Shown: positions 1-7,703 of the stretch, piece by piece
Layout: every line of letters starts with the position of its first letter
Numbering within the stretch: the first letter of the stretch is position 1
Assembly (NCBI GenBank): GCA_023135015.1
Contig: JAGLTZ010000093.1
Coordinates: 1 to 10,230, forward strand
Length of the DNA: 10,230 bases
From: Candidatus Latescibacterota bacterium
GTDB lineage: Bacteria; Blakebacterota; Blakebacteria; Blakebacterales; Blakebacteraceae
Direction: 5' to 3'
Program-made: the position numbers and the translations under genes
The notes under the pieces: generated by a model
Told to the model about the DNA's origin: nothing
Database searches by the model: none
What the model saw: the letters and a program-made list of their open reading frames with translations, nothing else

Positions 1-12
1 GGTTGTTTAAAA

Positions 13-19
13 AGAGGAG
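13..19 (+). promoter_or_regulatory. Ribosome binding site of the TolC-family gene
   Basis: AGAGGAG lies 8 nt before the ATG at 28. It supports that start for the efflux operon's first gene. The operon promoter would lie upstream of the window: only 27 bases precede the start codon. Confidence 0.7.
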
Positions 20-27
20 CAAGTATC

Positions 28-1395
28 ATGGCAGGCAATTCAAGAACTGGCAGAGGAGGCAAGCACCCCCTGGGGTCGGTGCCCACGGCGGTTGTCGTAC
101 TCTTTCTCTGTACTACCGTGGCCGTTGCGCAGGTCCCGCCCGGTGGATCGACCCGGACACTGACTCTCGATTCAGCCATCCAGCTGGCCGAGGAGCAGAA
201 CCCTGGCCTTCTGGCCGCCGACGAGCAAATCAACGCGGCCAGGGGAGCGGTCTGGGGCGCGATGGGGGGCATGCTCCCCACGATAAGCTTCAGCACTCTA
301 TGGAACTTTTCAGAGAAGGTACAGGTAATCGACTTCTCTGCCATGGGTGGTCCCTCCAAAGTTGAGCTCGATTTCACCCAGGACTACCAGGGAGGTGTAA
401 ACATCGGTATGCCCCTCTGGACCTGGGGCGCAACTCGTGCCGGTTACAAAGATGCCCGCACCGGGGTTGATATGGCCCACAGCAACCTCGAGGGTAACCG
501 GCATGAGGTGAAAATGCAGGTCACGCAGACCTTCTACGGCGTGCTCCTGGCCGAGGAGGGACTGAAAGTTGCGGAGGACGCATTGGCGCAGGCCGAGAGG
601 CAGGAGGCGATAGCGGCCCAACGCCTGGCACACGGCGCGGCGAGCCAGTTCGACCACCTGAGGGCCCAAGTACAGGTGGCGAACCTCCGACCTGCTGTTG
701 TCCGCGCCGAGGCAATGGTCCGCCAGGTCAGGATCGGGCTGAACCTGCTCCTGGGCCTCCCGGCGGATGAGCAGATCCGTCTGGAAGGCGAGCTCCGGTA
801 TACGCCTGTCAAGCTCGCGCTGGAGGATCTGAAGCGGGATGCGCTCTCCAACAGGGCCGACCTCAGAAGTGCTCGCCTCGGCCTTCAGCGGGCGGATCTG
901 GCGGTCAGCATGGCCCGGGCGAGCCGTCTGCCCGCTGTTATGCTGAGCGGCATCTACTCCTTCCGCTCCGACAATGCGATCCTGAACGAGCGTTTCAACG
1001 ATAACTACATGGCCAACCTGGTCGTGGCAGTACCTATCTTCGACGCCTTCGCCGCTAGGAGCCGCACCTCGATGGCGCGTGCCGGCAGGGAGCAGGCGCG
1101 GATCATGGTGGATCAGCTGCAGCAGGTCATCGAGGCTGAGGTCGAGCAGTCTTATCAGGATCTTTGGGCCGCCGAGCAGTCGTACCTGGCGCAGATTGAC
1201 AACGTCGCAGTCGCAGAACGGGCGCTGGAGATCGCCCAGGTCTCGTTCGAGAACGAAATGATGACCAGCGTGGAGCTGATGGACAGCCAGCTCGCCCTGA
1301 CGATGGCACGCCAGAACCACTTCCAATCACTTTTCGACTATCTAGTCGCCCTGGCCCGGATAGAGAAGGCCGTCGGCCAGACGATCAGTTACTGA
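28..1395 (+). CDS. TolC family outer-membrane efflux protein
   Basis: This is the outer-membrane channel of a tripartite efflux pump, a trimeric beta-barrel plus periplasmic alpha-barrel that lets substrates out of the cell. The 455-residue length is typical of the OEP (TolC) family. The N-terminus is a signal peptide: a basic stretch, a hydrophobic core at about residues 20-34, and a likely cleavage after AVA at residue 34. The internal duplication of the family is visible. Each half opens with a helix containing an N-P-x-L or R-A-D-L-type motif (about residues 45-75 and 262-300), then a short strand ending in M-P-L-W (128-131) or V-P-I-F-D (335-339), then a long coiled-coil-like helical hairpin. 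The adaptor gene follows immediately and its ribosome binding site overlaps this stop codon, so the two are co-translated. The substrate cannot be read from the sequence. Family assignment is secure; orthology to E. coli TolC itself is not implied. Confidence 0.93.
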   Translation: MAGNSRTGRGGKHPLGSVPTAVVVLFLCTTVAVAQVPPGGSTRTLTLDSAIQLAEEQNPGLLAADEQINAARGAVWGAMGGMLPTISFSTLWNFSEKVQVIDFSAMGGPSKVELDFTQDYQGGVNIGMPLWTWGATRAGYKDARTGVDMAHSNLEGNRHEVKMQVTQTFYGVLLAEEGLKVAEDALAQAERQEAIAAQRLAHGAASQFDHLRAQVQVANLRPAVVRAEAMVRQVRIGLNLLLGLPADEQIRLEGELRYTPVKLALEDLKRDALSNRADLRSARLGLQRADLAVSMARASRLPAVMLSGIYSFRSDNAILNERFNDNYMANLVVAVPIFDAFAARSRTSMARAGREQARIMVDQLQQVIEAEVEQSYQDLWAAEQSYLAQIDNVAVAERALEIAQVSFENEMMTSVELMDSQLALTMARQNHFQSLFDYLVALARIEKAVGQTISY

Positions 1396-1398
1396 GGA
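1394..1398 (+). promoter_or_regulatory. Ribosome binding site that decides the adaptor start
   Basis: GAGGA overlaps the TGA stop of the TolC-family gene. It is 1 nt from the first ATG (1400), which is too close, and 7 nt from the second in-frame ATG (1406), which is optimal. I therefore prefer the start at 1406. Confidence 0.6.
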
Positions 1399-1405
1399 TA
1401 TGGTT

Positions 1406-2614
1406 ATGCAGAAATTAACGAACCTGTTTGGAAAACCGGCTGCAGCGCTCCTGCTGGTTGCAACAGTTGCAATGGCGATAAGTTTGCAGCGCTGCACTCC
1501 CGGCGGCGGGGAAGACACGGCCGAAGAGGCAGTCGCCGTCGAGACCGTACGGGCAACCAGAGGGACTCTGGAACAGACCATCCGGCTCTCCGGTGACATA
1601 CTCGCAGGACGATCGGTCCGGCTCTTCGGCCAGATCCCCGATCGTCTGACCGATGTACTTGTCGACGTTGGCGATCCCGTGCTAAGAGGACAGACCCTGG
1701 CGCGGATACGAGATGAAGGGGTTCAAGCGGGAGTCGACCAGATCGAAGCGAACCTCAGGGCTTCCCGGGTCACGCTGGTGAACCTGCGGAACGAATACAC
1801 CCGCACGCAGCGTCTCTTTGAAGCTGGCGCCGTTTCAAGCCAGACCCTTGAAGGCATGAGAACACAGCTTGAGGCCTCCGAAGCCCTGAAGGAACAGCTG
1901 CAGGCAGCCCTTTCGGCGGCAAGAGCTTCATCCCAGAACGCTGCAATCACTGCTCCCTTCGACGGGGTGGTTGCCGAGCGGTACCTGGAAGCGGGCGATC
2001 TGGCCGGTCCCGGGTTCCCGGTCTTCCGGCTTGTGAACATGCGCAACGTCAAAGTCCTCACAGAAATATCCCAGGAACGCCTGGGGCAGGTACGCGTCGG
2101 GATGCCGGCGCGCGTGACCGTGTCATCTTATCCCGGGGTGATCTTCGAGGGCGAAGTCATTACTATCGCCCCCGTCGTAGATCCCATGACCCGTATGACT
2201 AGGATAGAGGTGGGTCTCGATAACAGGGATGGACGCCTGAAAGCAGGTATGTTCACTGAAGTTCACCTGGTTGTGTTATCGGTAGAGGAAGGTGTACTGA
2301 TCCCGATCGACGCCCTCATTGAGGAATTCCGCTACGTGACAAACGCTCCACTCCTCTTATCGGGCGCTGCAGAGGCAGGCGCCTCGCTGGCCGAAGCTGA
2401 AGTCTTTGTGGCCGAGGCCGATACGGCACACTTGCGAAAGGTCAGGATCGGAGTGGTAGGTAAAGAGCTGGTACAGATCGTGCAGGGACTCGAAGTCGGC
2501 GAAGCCGTCGTAACGGTCGGCAAGTACCAGCTTTCCGATGGCGTGTCCATCCGAGTCAGGACCTTCGATCGCGAGGAAGAGGGGAAAGAGGAAGAGAAGG
2601 GAGGGGATAGATGA
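1406..2614 (+). CDS. RND efflux periplasmic adaptor subunit (membrane fusion protein, HlyD/AcrA-like)
   Basis: This periplasmic adaptor joins the RND permease to the TolC channel. From Met 1406 it has 402 residues; an in-frame ATG at 1400 would add two. An N-terminal hydrophobic segment (about residues 12-27) is followed by Cys30 in the context SLQRC, an imperfect lipobox, so it could be a lipoprotein or a simple signal-anchored protein. Domains in order: first beta/lipoyl half (about 70-102), helical hairpin (about 105-178), second lipoyl half with the typical ITAPFDGVV motif (181-189), beta-barrel (about 215-290, with the hallmark PVVDPMTRM and LKAGMF segments), and a membrane-proximal domain (about 298-385). 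An Ala/Glu-rich insertion sits at about 318-340. The C-terminus is a charged Glu/Lys tail. The stop overlaps the permease start (ATGA), which indicates translational coupling. Family is certain; substrate is unknown. Confidence 0.92.
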   Translation: MQKLTNLFGKPAAALLLVATVAMAISLQRCTPGGGEDTAEEAVAVETVRATRGTLEQTIRLSGDILAGRSVRLFGQIPDRLTDVLVDVGDPVLRGQTLARIRDEGVQAGVDQIEANLRASRVTLVNLRNEYTRTQRLFEAGAVSSQTLEGMRTQLEASEALKEQLQAALSAARASSQNAAITAPFDGVVAERYLEAGDLAGPGFPVFRLVNMRNVKVLTEISQERLGQVRVGMPARVTVSSYPGVIFEGEVITIAPVVDPMTRMTRIEVGLDNRDGRLKAGMFTEVHLVVLSVEEGVLIPIDALIEEFRYVTNAPLLLSGAAEAGASLAEAEVFVAEADTAHLRKVRIGVVGKELVQIVQGLEVGEAVVTVGKYQLSDGVSIRVRTFDREEEGKEEEKGGDR

Positions 2615-5600
2615 ACGTTCCCCAGCTGGCCGTCAAGCGGGCTGTTACCTTCAGCATGCTCTTTATCGCCATGACCGGCTTCGGGATCATGGGTCTTCGG
2701 TTACTGCCAGTGGAGCTTTTCCCCGATATCACATTCCCTGTGGCTGTGGTCTTCGTGGATTACGAGGGTGCGAGCCCCGAGGACATGGAGTCGCTCGTCA
2801 CTATGCCGATCGAGGAGGCGGTCTCCTCTGTAAGCGGTATCAAGAACATCACGAGTGACTCGCGGCAGGGAGTCGGTTTCATCCTGCTGGAATTCGCCTG
2901 GGGAACCGATATGGAGATGGCGAAGGAGGAGATTCGGGAGAATCTCGATATGTATGGGGAGATGTTCCCACAGGAGATGCGCGATCCTCTGGTGGTGGCT
3001 TTCGACCCGAGCATGATGCCTATCGCTTTTCTTGGAATATCAGGCGACATGCCCGTCCACGAGCTCCGCGCGATCGCCAAGGACCAGATCGAACCGCTGC
3101 TTGAAAGGGTTCCGGGCGTGGCGATGGCGGGCACCATGGGCGGGCTCGACCGTCAGATTCAGGTCCGGCTCGACCCGGTCCGGATGCGGGCCCGGCGGGT
3201 TGCCGTCGGACAGGTAGTGAACGCAATCCGTATGGAAAACATGCAGATGCCCGCCGGTACATTCGACCAGGGCCAGATCACTTACACCGTACATACCCAG
3301 GGCAAGTACGCGAGTGTTGACGAGATCGCAGAGACGATTGTGGGGTACGCGGGCACGAGCCCGATCCGCGTACGCGACGTGGCCGATGTGGTGGACACCT
3401 TCGAGGAGGAGACCGCCGGCACGCGCATCAATGGCGCTACGGGCGTGATGATGGTCGTGATGAAGCAGTCGGACGCCAACACCGTGAAGGTCGCGAACCA
3501 TGTGCTGCGGGAAATTCCCTTCATCAATTCCATACTACCCTCCGGTGTGCGATTGAGTGTGATATTCGAGCAGTCCGGCTTTATCGAGCGCTCCCTCGGT
3601 AACCTCGCCAATACTGCTATCCTGGCATTCATCATGGCGGGGATCGTGCTGCTGGTCTTCCTGCGGAACATACGCGCCAGCATGATAGTGGCGCTGAGTA
3701 TCCCGCTGAGCCTGCTTTTCACGTTCTTCATCATGTACCTGCTCGACCTGAACCTGAACATTATCAGCCTCGCGGGATTGGCTCTGGCGGTCGGGATGCT
3801 GGTGGATAACTCGATCGTCGTGCTCGAGAACACGGTCCGCTTCATCGAGGACGGCCAGGTCCCGATGGATGCAGCTGTAAAGGGTCCGAGCGAGATCCTG
3901 ATGGCGATCGTGGCATCTACTCTCACGACCATCAGCGTCTTCATCCCCGTGCTCTTCGTACCGGGGATCGCGGGTGTGATGTTCAAGGATCTGGCTATCA
4001 CTATCTGCGTGAGCCTGGCTGCCAGCCTCTTCGTGGCTGTGAGCCTGGTACCTTTGATGGGAAGCCGGTTGCTACAGCCTGAAGGTGAACGAAGACCTCT
4101 TAGATTCAAGATCGTGAAAGATCTGAAGGAATGGATCGGGACCGGCCTGGACAGGCTGGAAGGCACCTATAGTCGACACCTGGACTTTGTTCTCGGTCAC
4201 CGCCGATCTACGATATTGTTAGGTATTATCTTCTGCGGGGTCTCGATGGCACTGCTCTTCTTCATCGACAAGGAATGGTTACCCGAGACCCAGGAGGAGC
4301 AGATCATCATCCGGGCTGAACGGGCGCCCGGCACCTCGATCAGGGAGATGGAGCAGACCATGGCCCGCCTCGAAAGCATAGCCATGGAAAATGTTCCGGA
4401 GGCCTATGCCGTCACGACCTCATACGGACCCGGCGAGGGATTCGCCTCCTTCTCATCCACAGCCAGCAACCAGGGGCAGCTCGAAATCAACATCGTCGAG
4501 ATAGGCCAACGCAAACGAAACACGGTCGAGATACGGGATGCCCTGCTCCCCCTACTCAAGATGGAGCCTGGCGTGGAGTTGACCGCCCAGCTCGGCGGTG
4601 GCATGCACATGATGACAGAGGGCGACATCATCGTTGAGATTTACGGACACGACCTGGAGCAGGGCCAGGCGATCGCACTGGATTTAATCGAGGAGATCGG
4701 GAAACTCGATCATATCGTCCATGTCAGCAGCTCATACGAAAAGGGGCGTCCGGAGCTGGAGGTAAAGCTGAACCGCGATCAGCTCTCATCCCTGGGGCTG
4801 CCGGGGAGCGCGATAACCAGCACACTGAGCACCTATATGCGGGGAACAGTAGCCACCTGGTACACCGAGGGAAGCCGGGAACACGAAGTGCTCGTGCGGG
4901 CTGCCAAGCCTTACAGGAACACTGCTTCGGCGATCCAGGACCTGCTGGTTGCCACACCCACCGGCGCCCACATCCCGATGGCAGACTTTGTTACTCTTGA
5001 ACCCTCGCGCGCGCCGGTGACTATCATCCGCAAGAACGAGCAGCGAGTGGTCAACGTGAATATCGACGTGGAGGGTGCCAAGCTCGGTGTGGTAACTCGA
5101 GAAGTCCAGCAGCTACTCGAGAACTATAACTGGCCGGTCGGCTACCAGTGGGTACTGGGTGGCGCCGCCGAGGATATGATAGAGTCCTTTTTCTGGCTTA
5201 TGGTAGCTCTGATGGGCGGATCTCTGCTGGTCTACATGGTCATGGCCAGCCAGTTCGAGAACCTGCTCGACCCGTTCATCATCATCTTCACTATCCCCCT
5301 GGCCTTCGTCGGAGTCACATGGTCATTATTCCTGACGCGTACTGCCATAAGCGTGGTCGCGATGATCGGGATCATTATCCTGGTGGGAATAGTGGTGAAT
5401 AACGCCATTGTGATGATCGACTACATCGAGCAGCTGAGGCAGCGGGGATATGAGATGTTCGAGGCGGTAAAAACCGCCGCCCGGCGCAGGCTGAGGCCGA
5501 TCCTCATGACCGCACTCACCACCATCCTGGCTATGGTTCCGCTCGCGCTCGCGCTCGGTACCGGCGCCGAGCTGTGGGCACCCATGGCCCGTGCCGTCAT

Positions 5601-5751
5601 CGGTGGTCTCACGGCATCCACCTTTCTCACGTTGATGATAATCCCGACGGTCTACACCATCTTCGGCGACTTCCAGATGCGGTTCGCCGCGAAGAGGACA
5701 GAAAAGCGCCGTGTGAGAAGAAGTCGTTATGAACGGATGGGTACCAGCTAA
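2611..5751 (+). CDS. RND efflux transporter permease subunit (AcrB/HAE-1-like)
   Basis: This is the inner-membrane, proton-driven pump of the tripartite system. At 1046 residues it matches the family length of about 1,020-1,050. The duplicated RND plan is clear. TM1 lies near residues 10-30, followed by a large periplasmic loop containing the LPVELFPDITFP segment. TM2-TM6 lie at about 330-480. TM7 starts near 534, a second periplasmic loop follows, and TM8-TM12 lie at about 855-1018. TM4 carries VDNSIVVLEN: D399 aligns with AcrB Asp407 and N400 stands in place of Asp408. In TM10, VVNNAIV places N930 where AcrB has Lys940. This VDN/VNN pattern suggests an HAE subgroup with a modified proton relay. 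The tail is strongly basic and cytoplasmic. The start overlaps the adaptor stop by 4 nt and is preceded by a GGGAGGGG purine-rich site. The gene ends tail-to-tail against the opposite-strand pilin-like gene. The substrate is not predictable from sequence alone. Confidence 0.94.
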   Translation: MNVPQLAVKRAVTFSMLFIAMTGFGIMGLRLLPVELFPDITFPVAVVFVDYEGASPEDMESLVTMPIEEAVSSVSGIKNITSDSRQGVGFILLEFAWGTDMEMAKEEIRENLDMYGEMFPQEMRDPLVVAFDPSMMPIAFLGISGDMPVHELRAIAKDQIEPLLERVPGVAMAGTMGGLDRQIQVRLDPVRMRARRVAVGQVVNAIRMENMQMPAGTFDQGQITYTVHTQGKYASVDEIAETIVGYAGTSPIRVRDVADVVDTFEEETAGTRINGATGVMMVVMKQSDANTVKVANHVLREIPFINSILPSGVRLSVIFEQSGFIERSLGNLANTAILAFIMAGIVLLVFLRNIRASMIVALSIPLSLLFTFFIMYLLDLNLNIISLAGLALAVGMLVDNSIVVLENTVRFIEDGQVPMDAAVKGPSEILMAIVASTLTTISVFIPVLFVPGIAGVMFKDLAITICVSLAASLFVAVSLVPLMGSRLLQPEGERRPLRFKIVKDLKEWIGTGLDRLEGTYSRHLDFVLGHRRSTILLGIIFCGVSMALLFFIDKEWLPETQEEQIIIRAERAPGTSIREMEQTMARLESIAMENVPEAYAVTTSYGPGEGFASFSSTASNQGQLEINIVEIGQRKRNTVEIRDALLPLLKMEPGVELTAQLGGGMHMMTEGDIIVEIYGHDLEQGQAIALDLIEEIGKLDHIVHVSSSYEKGRPELEVKLNRDQLSSLGLPGSAITSTLSTYMRGTVATWYTEGSREHEVLVRAAKPYRNTASAIQDLLVATPTGAHIPMADFVTLEPSRAPVTIIRKNEQRVVNVNIDVEGAKLGVVTREVQQLLENYNWPVGYQWVLGGAAEDMIESFFWLMVALMGGSLLVYMVMASQFENLLDPFIIIFTIPLAFVGVTWSLFLTRTAISVVAMIGIIILVGIVVNNAIVMIDYIEQLRQRGYEMFEAVKTAARRRLRPILMTALTTILAMVPLALALGTGAELWAPMARAVIGGLTASTFLTLMIIPTVYTIFGDFQMRFAAKRTEKRRVRRSRYERMGTS

Positions 5752-6185
5752 GGTTCAAATCGGCGCGGGCCGAAATCGGACGAGACCTCCAGGACCGTCC
5801 GGCCGGTGTCGTTGGCGTGCACCTTCAACAGGAACTGGTCGGGCGCCGTGCTGATGTAACTGTTGAAGGTGAACGAGACAGAGTCGGACAGCGCCAGATA
5901 AGTGGGCAGCACGGCGCGCAGCTCTTCGATCGAGTTGATCTCACTCGATGCCGGATAGCCGCCTGAGCTGCTCAGCGACCGGTACATCTCCAGGCCCTGT
6001 TTGACCAGTCGCAGCTCGGTGATGGCCGAAACCATCAAGGCCTGATCGATGGGAGTCGGCCCCTCCTCTCCCCCCTTGCCCCCAAGTAGCCCTCTACTCT
6101 GTAACATGATGAAGGCGGCCACAAGGACTACCACCAGCGACAGCACCATACCTATAAGGCTTGCTGCACCCGCTTCACTGCGCAT
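5748..6185 (-). CDS. Single-span pilin/pseudopilin-like protein (hypothetical)
   Basis: I do not recognise an exact family. From the ATG at 6185, which has a perfect Shine-Dalgarno, the protein is 145 residues. A longer frame from a GTG at 6251 that overlaps the ALDH stop has no ribosome binding site. It has a very short polar leader (MRSEAG), then an uninterrupted hydrophobic helix (about residues 7-28), a Gly-rich linker (32-42) and a soluble domain. The segment ELRLVKQGLEMYRSLSSSGG followed by YP (57-78) resembles the helix-then-GxYP pattern of major pseudopilins such as GspG. The SLIG at 9-12 sits where type IV prepilins have the TLIE motif, so the usual Glu5 is Gly and the residue before the presumed cleavage is Ala. 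Role is inferred only: a minor pilin or pseudopilin, or simply a membrane-anchored periplasmic protein. It lies 62 nt downstream of the ALDH gene on the same strand and could be co-transcribed. Confidence 0.7.
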   Translation of the reverse strand: MRSEAGAASLIGMVLSLVVVLVAAFIMLQSRGLLGGKGGEEGPTPIDQALMVSAITELRLVKQGLEMYRSLSSSGGYPASSEINSIEELRAVLPTYLALSDSVSFTFNSYISTAPDQFLLKVHANDTGRTVLEVSSDFGPRRFEP

Positions 6186-6190
6186 AGTAA

Positions 6191-6199
6191 ACCTCCTTA
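6191..6199 (-). promoter_or_regulatory. Strong ribosome binding site of the pilin-like gene
   Basis: Read on the - strand this is TAAGGAGGT, a near-perfect anti-16S match, ending 5 nt before the ATG at 6185. It decides that start over the upstream GTG at 6251. Confidence 0.85.
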
Positions 6200-6247
6200 G
6201 GGCGAGGATGGCGATAGAGCTGCGGCCCGGAAGCAGGAATGAATTCT

Positions 6248-7609
6248 TCACTTGATGTAGACAGTCTTGATATTCACGAACTCCCTGATGCCGAAGGAAG
6301 AGAGCTCCCTTCCATATCCCGAATCCTTTATCCCGCCAAAGGGCAACCTCGGGTCAGAACGGACGAAGTCGTTCACAAAGCAGGAGCCCGCCTCCAGCTT
6401 TTCGGCAGCTATCTGCTCACCTTTGGCCAGATCGCCGGTAAATACAGCCGCTCCCAGCCCGTAAACGGTGTCGTTGGCCACCTCGAGCGCTTCGGCCTCA
6501 TCCCCTACCCCGATGATCGCCGCCACAGGACCGAATAGCTCCTCCTCGTATGCGGGCATTCCCTTCGCCACATCGGTCAGCACCGTTACCGGGTAAAAGG
6601 TACCATGTCCTTCGGGCAGTTCACCTCCAACCAGCAGCCTCGCTCCCTTTTCAACGCTCTCCTTGACTTGCCTGTGCAGGTTATCCCTCAGGTCCATTCT
6701 TGCAATCGGGCCGATCCGCGTATCTTCCTCCATCGGATCCCCCATCTTCCATCCGCTCATCTCATCCACCAGGGCTTTTTCCAGCTGCTCCTTCTGCGAC
6801 TGTAGAACGATAATGCGCTTTGCGGCTATACAGCTCTGACCGCTGTTGATAAGTCTCGCCGTGGCACATGCCTCGATCGCCGATTCTAAATCCGCATCCT
6901 CGAGAATGATGTAGGGGTCATTGCCTCCCAGCTCCAGTACAGTTTTCTTCAGCATCTCTCCCGCCTTCTTCGCCACCTCCCGACCTGCACGGGTACTGCC
7001 GGTCAGAGTAACCGCCCGGACAAGCGGATGCTCGATTATCGCTTCCACATGCTCGACACCGACCAGCAGCGATTTGAAGAGATCCTCCGGAAATCCCGCC
7101 TCCTGCAGGATCCCCTCGATGGCCAAGGCGCAGCCGGGCGTGCTCGGAGCGTGTTTCAGCAGCGCCGCGTTGCCAGCCATCAGGGCCGGCGCCCCGAAAC
7201 GGAGGACCTGCCAGAAGGGGAAATTCCACGGCATGATCGCCAGAACCACTCCCAGCGGCTGGAAGGTGACATAGCTCCTGGAAGCGGTAGTTACGACCGT
7301 CTCGGGGGTGAGAAAAGCCTCTGTATTCTCTGCATAGTAGTCGCATACCCAGGCGCACTTCTCGATCTCAGCGCGGGCCTCCGCAATCGGTTTGCCCATC
7401 TCGGCCGTCATCAGACGGGCGTAATCTTCTTTCCTCTCCCTGAGAATGCCACCCGCCTTCGCCACCAGTTCGGAGCGATACCCGAAGGAGGTTTCCCTCC
7501 AGGAGAGAAAGGCCTCGTGGGTCCGCCCAATCTGCTCCTCCACTTCCGCAAGAGAGGATTCCTGGTACTCGCGGATTACTTCGCCGGTTGCCGGGTTAAC
7601 GGCTTTCAT
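6248..7609 (-). CDS. NAD(P)-dependent aldehyde dehydrogenase, succinate-semialdehyde dehydrogenase type (GabD1/Sad-like)
   Basis: This cytosolic enzyme would oxidise an aldehyde, most likely succinate semialdehyde, to the acid using NAD(P)+. The 453-residue length fits the short SSADH subgroup (E. coli Sad/YneI and GabD1-like). Visible landmarks are the MPWNFPFWQ segment with the oxyanion-hole Asn129, Lys152 in LLKHAPS for cofactor binding, the TLTGSTRAGR Rossmann segment (201-210), general base Glu226 in LELGGNDPY, catalytic Cys260 in NSGQSC, Glu357 in EELFGP contacting the nicotinamide ribose, and the C-terminal LPFGGIKDSGYGRE block (422-435). All key residues are present, so it should be active. 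The start is supported by GAGGTG 5 nt upstream and by a promoter candidate in the divergent region. No GABA aminotransferase or other GABA-pathway gene is nearby, so the physiological substrate is not fixed: other semialdehydes or medium-chain aldehydes are possible. Confidence 0.9.
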   Translation of the reverse strand: MKAVNPATGEVIREYQESSLAEVEEQIGRTHEAFLSWRETSFGYRSELVAKAGGILRERKEDYARLMTAEMGKPIAEARAEIEKCAWVCDYYAENTEAFLTPETVVTTASRSYVTFQPLGVVLAIMPWNFPFWQVLRFGAPALMAGNAALLKHAPSTPGCALAIEGILQEAGFPEDLFKSLLVGVEHVEAIIEHPLVRAVTLTGSTRAGREVAKKAGEMLKKTVLELGGNDPYIILEDADLESAIEACATARLINSGQSCIAAKRIIVLQSQKEQLEKALVDEMSGWKMGDPMEEDTRIGPIARMDLRDNLHRQVKESVEKGARLLVGGELPEGHGTFYPVTVLTDVAKGMPAYEEELFGPVAAIIGVGDEAEALEVANDTVYGLGAAVFTGDLAKGEQIAAEKLEAGSCFVNDFVRSDPRLPFGGIKDSGYGRELSSFGIREFVNIKTVYIK

Positions 7610-7632
7610 AGAAGCACCTCACTAGACAGGGT

Positions 7633-7661
7633 TTGAGATTCCATTCATATCAGGGTTAAAT
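7633..7661 (+). promoter_or_regulatory. Sigma70-like promoter candidate for the hydrolase gene
   Basis: -35 TTGAGA (7633-7638, 5 of 6 consensus matches), a 17-nt spacer, and -10 TTAAAT (7656-7661, 4 of 6). The expected transcript start near 7668 gives a leader of about 35 nt before the ATG at 7704. It is a visual match only, but it is the only evident promoter placement in this 94-bp divergent gap. Confidence 0.4.
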
Positions 7662-7672
7662 TGTTGAGGCAA
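7644..7672 (-). promoter_or_regulatory. Sigma70-like promoter candidate for the ALDH gene
   Basis: Read on the - strand: -35 TTGCCT (7672-7667), a spacer of exactly 17 nt, and -10 TATGAA (7649-7644), preceded by TGA. Each box matches the consensus at 4 of 6 positions. It lies 35 nt before the ALDH start codon. It was found by eye and is unproven. It is interleaved with the opposite-strand candidate. Confidence 0.4.
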
Positions 7673-7703
7673 CTCTGACCCGAACCCAAAGGAAACCAGG
7701 TCC

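Noticed and set aside
310..1326. A 338-codon open frame on the - strand inside the TolC-family gene
   Set aside because: It is fully antisense to a certain gene, has no recognisable domain, and such long antisense frames are expected in GC-rich coding sequence.
3282..4166. A 294-codon open frame on the - strand inside the RND gene
   Set aside because: The product is a Ser/Arg/Thr-rich shadow of the RND reading frame with no domain or signal, so I treat it as chance.
5541..5558. Short direct repeat CTCGCG/CTCGCG in the RND gene
   Set aside because: It simply encodes a Leu-Ala-Leu-Ala run in a transmembrane helix.
6186..6251. GTG start at 6251 giving the pilin-like protein 22 extra residues and an overlap with the ALDH stop
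   Set aside because: No ribosome binding site precedes it, while ATG 6185 has a perfect one, and the extra residues would bury the short pilin-like leader.
7028..7636. A 202-codon + strand frame antisense to the aldehyde dehydrogenase
   Set aside because: No recognisable domain was seen, and the opposite strand encodes a complete ALDH with all catalytic residues.
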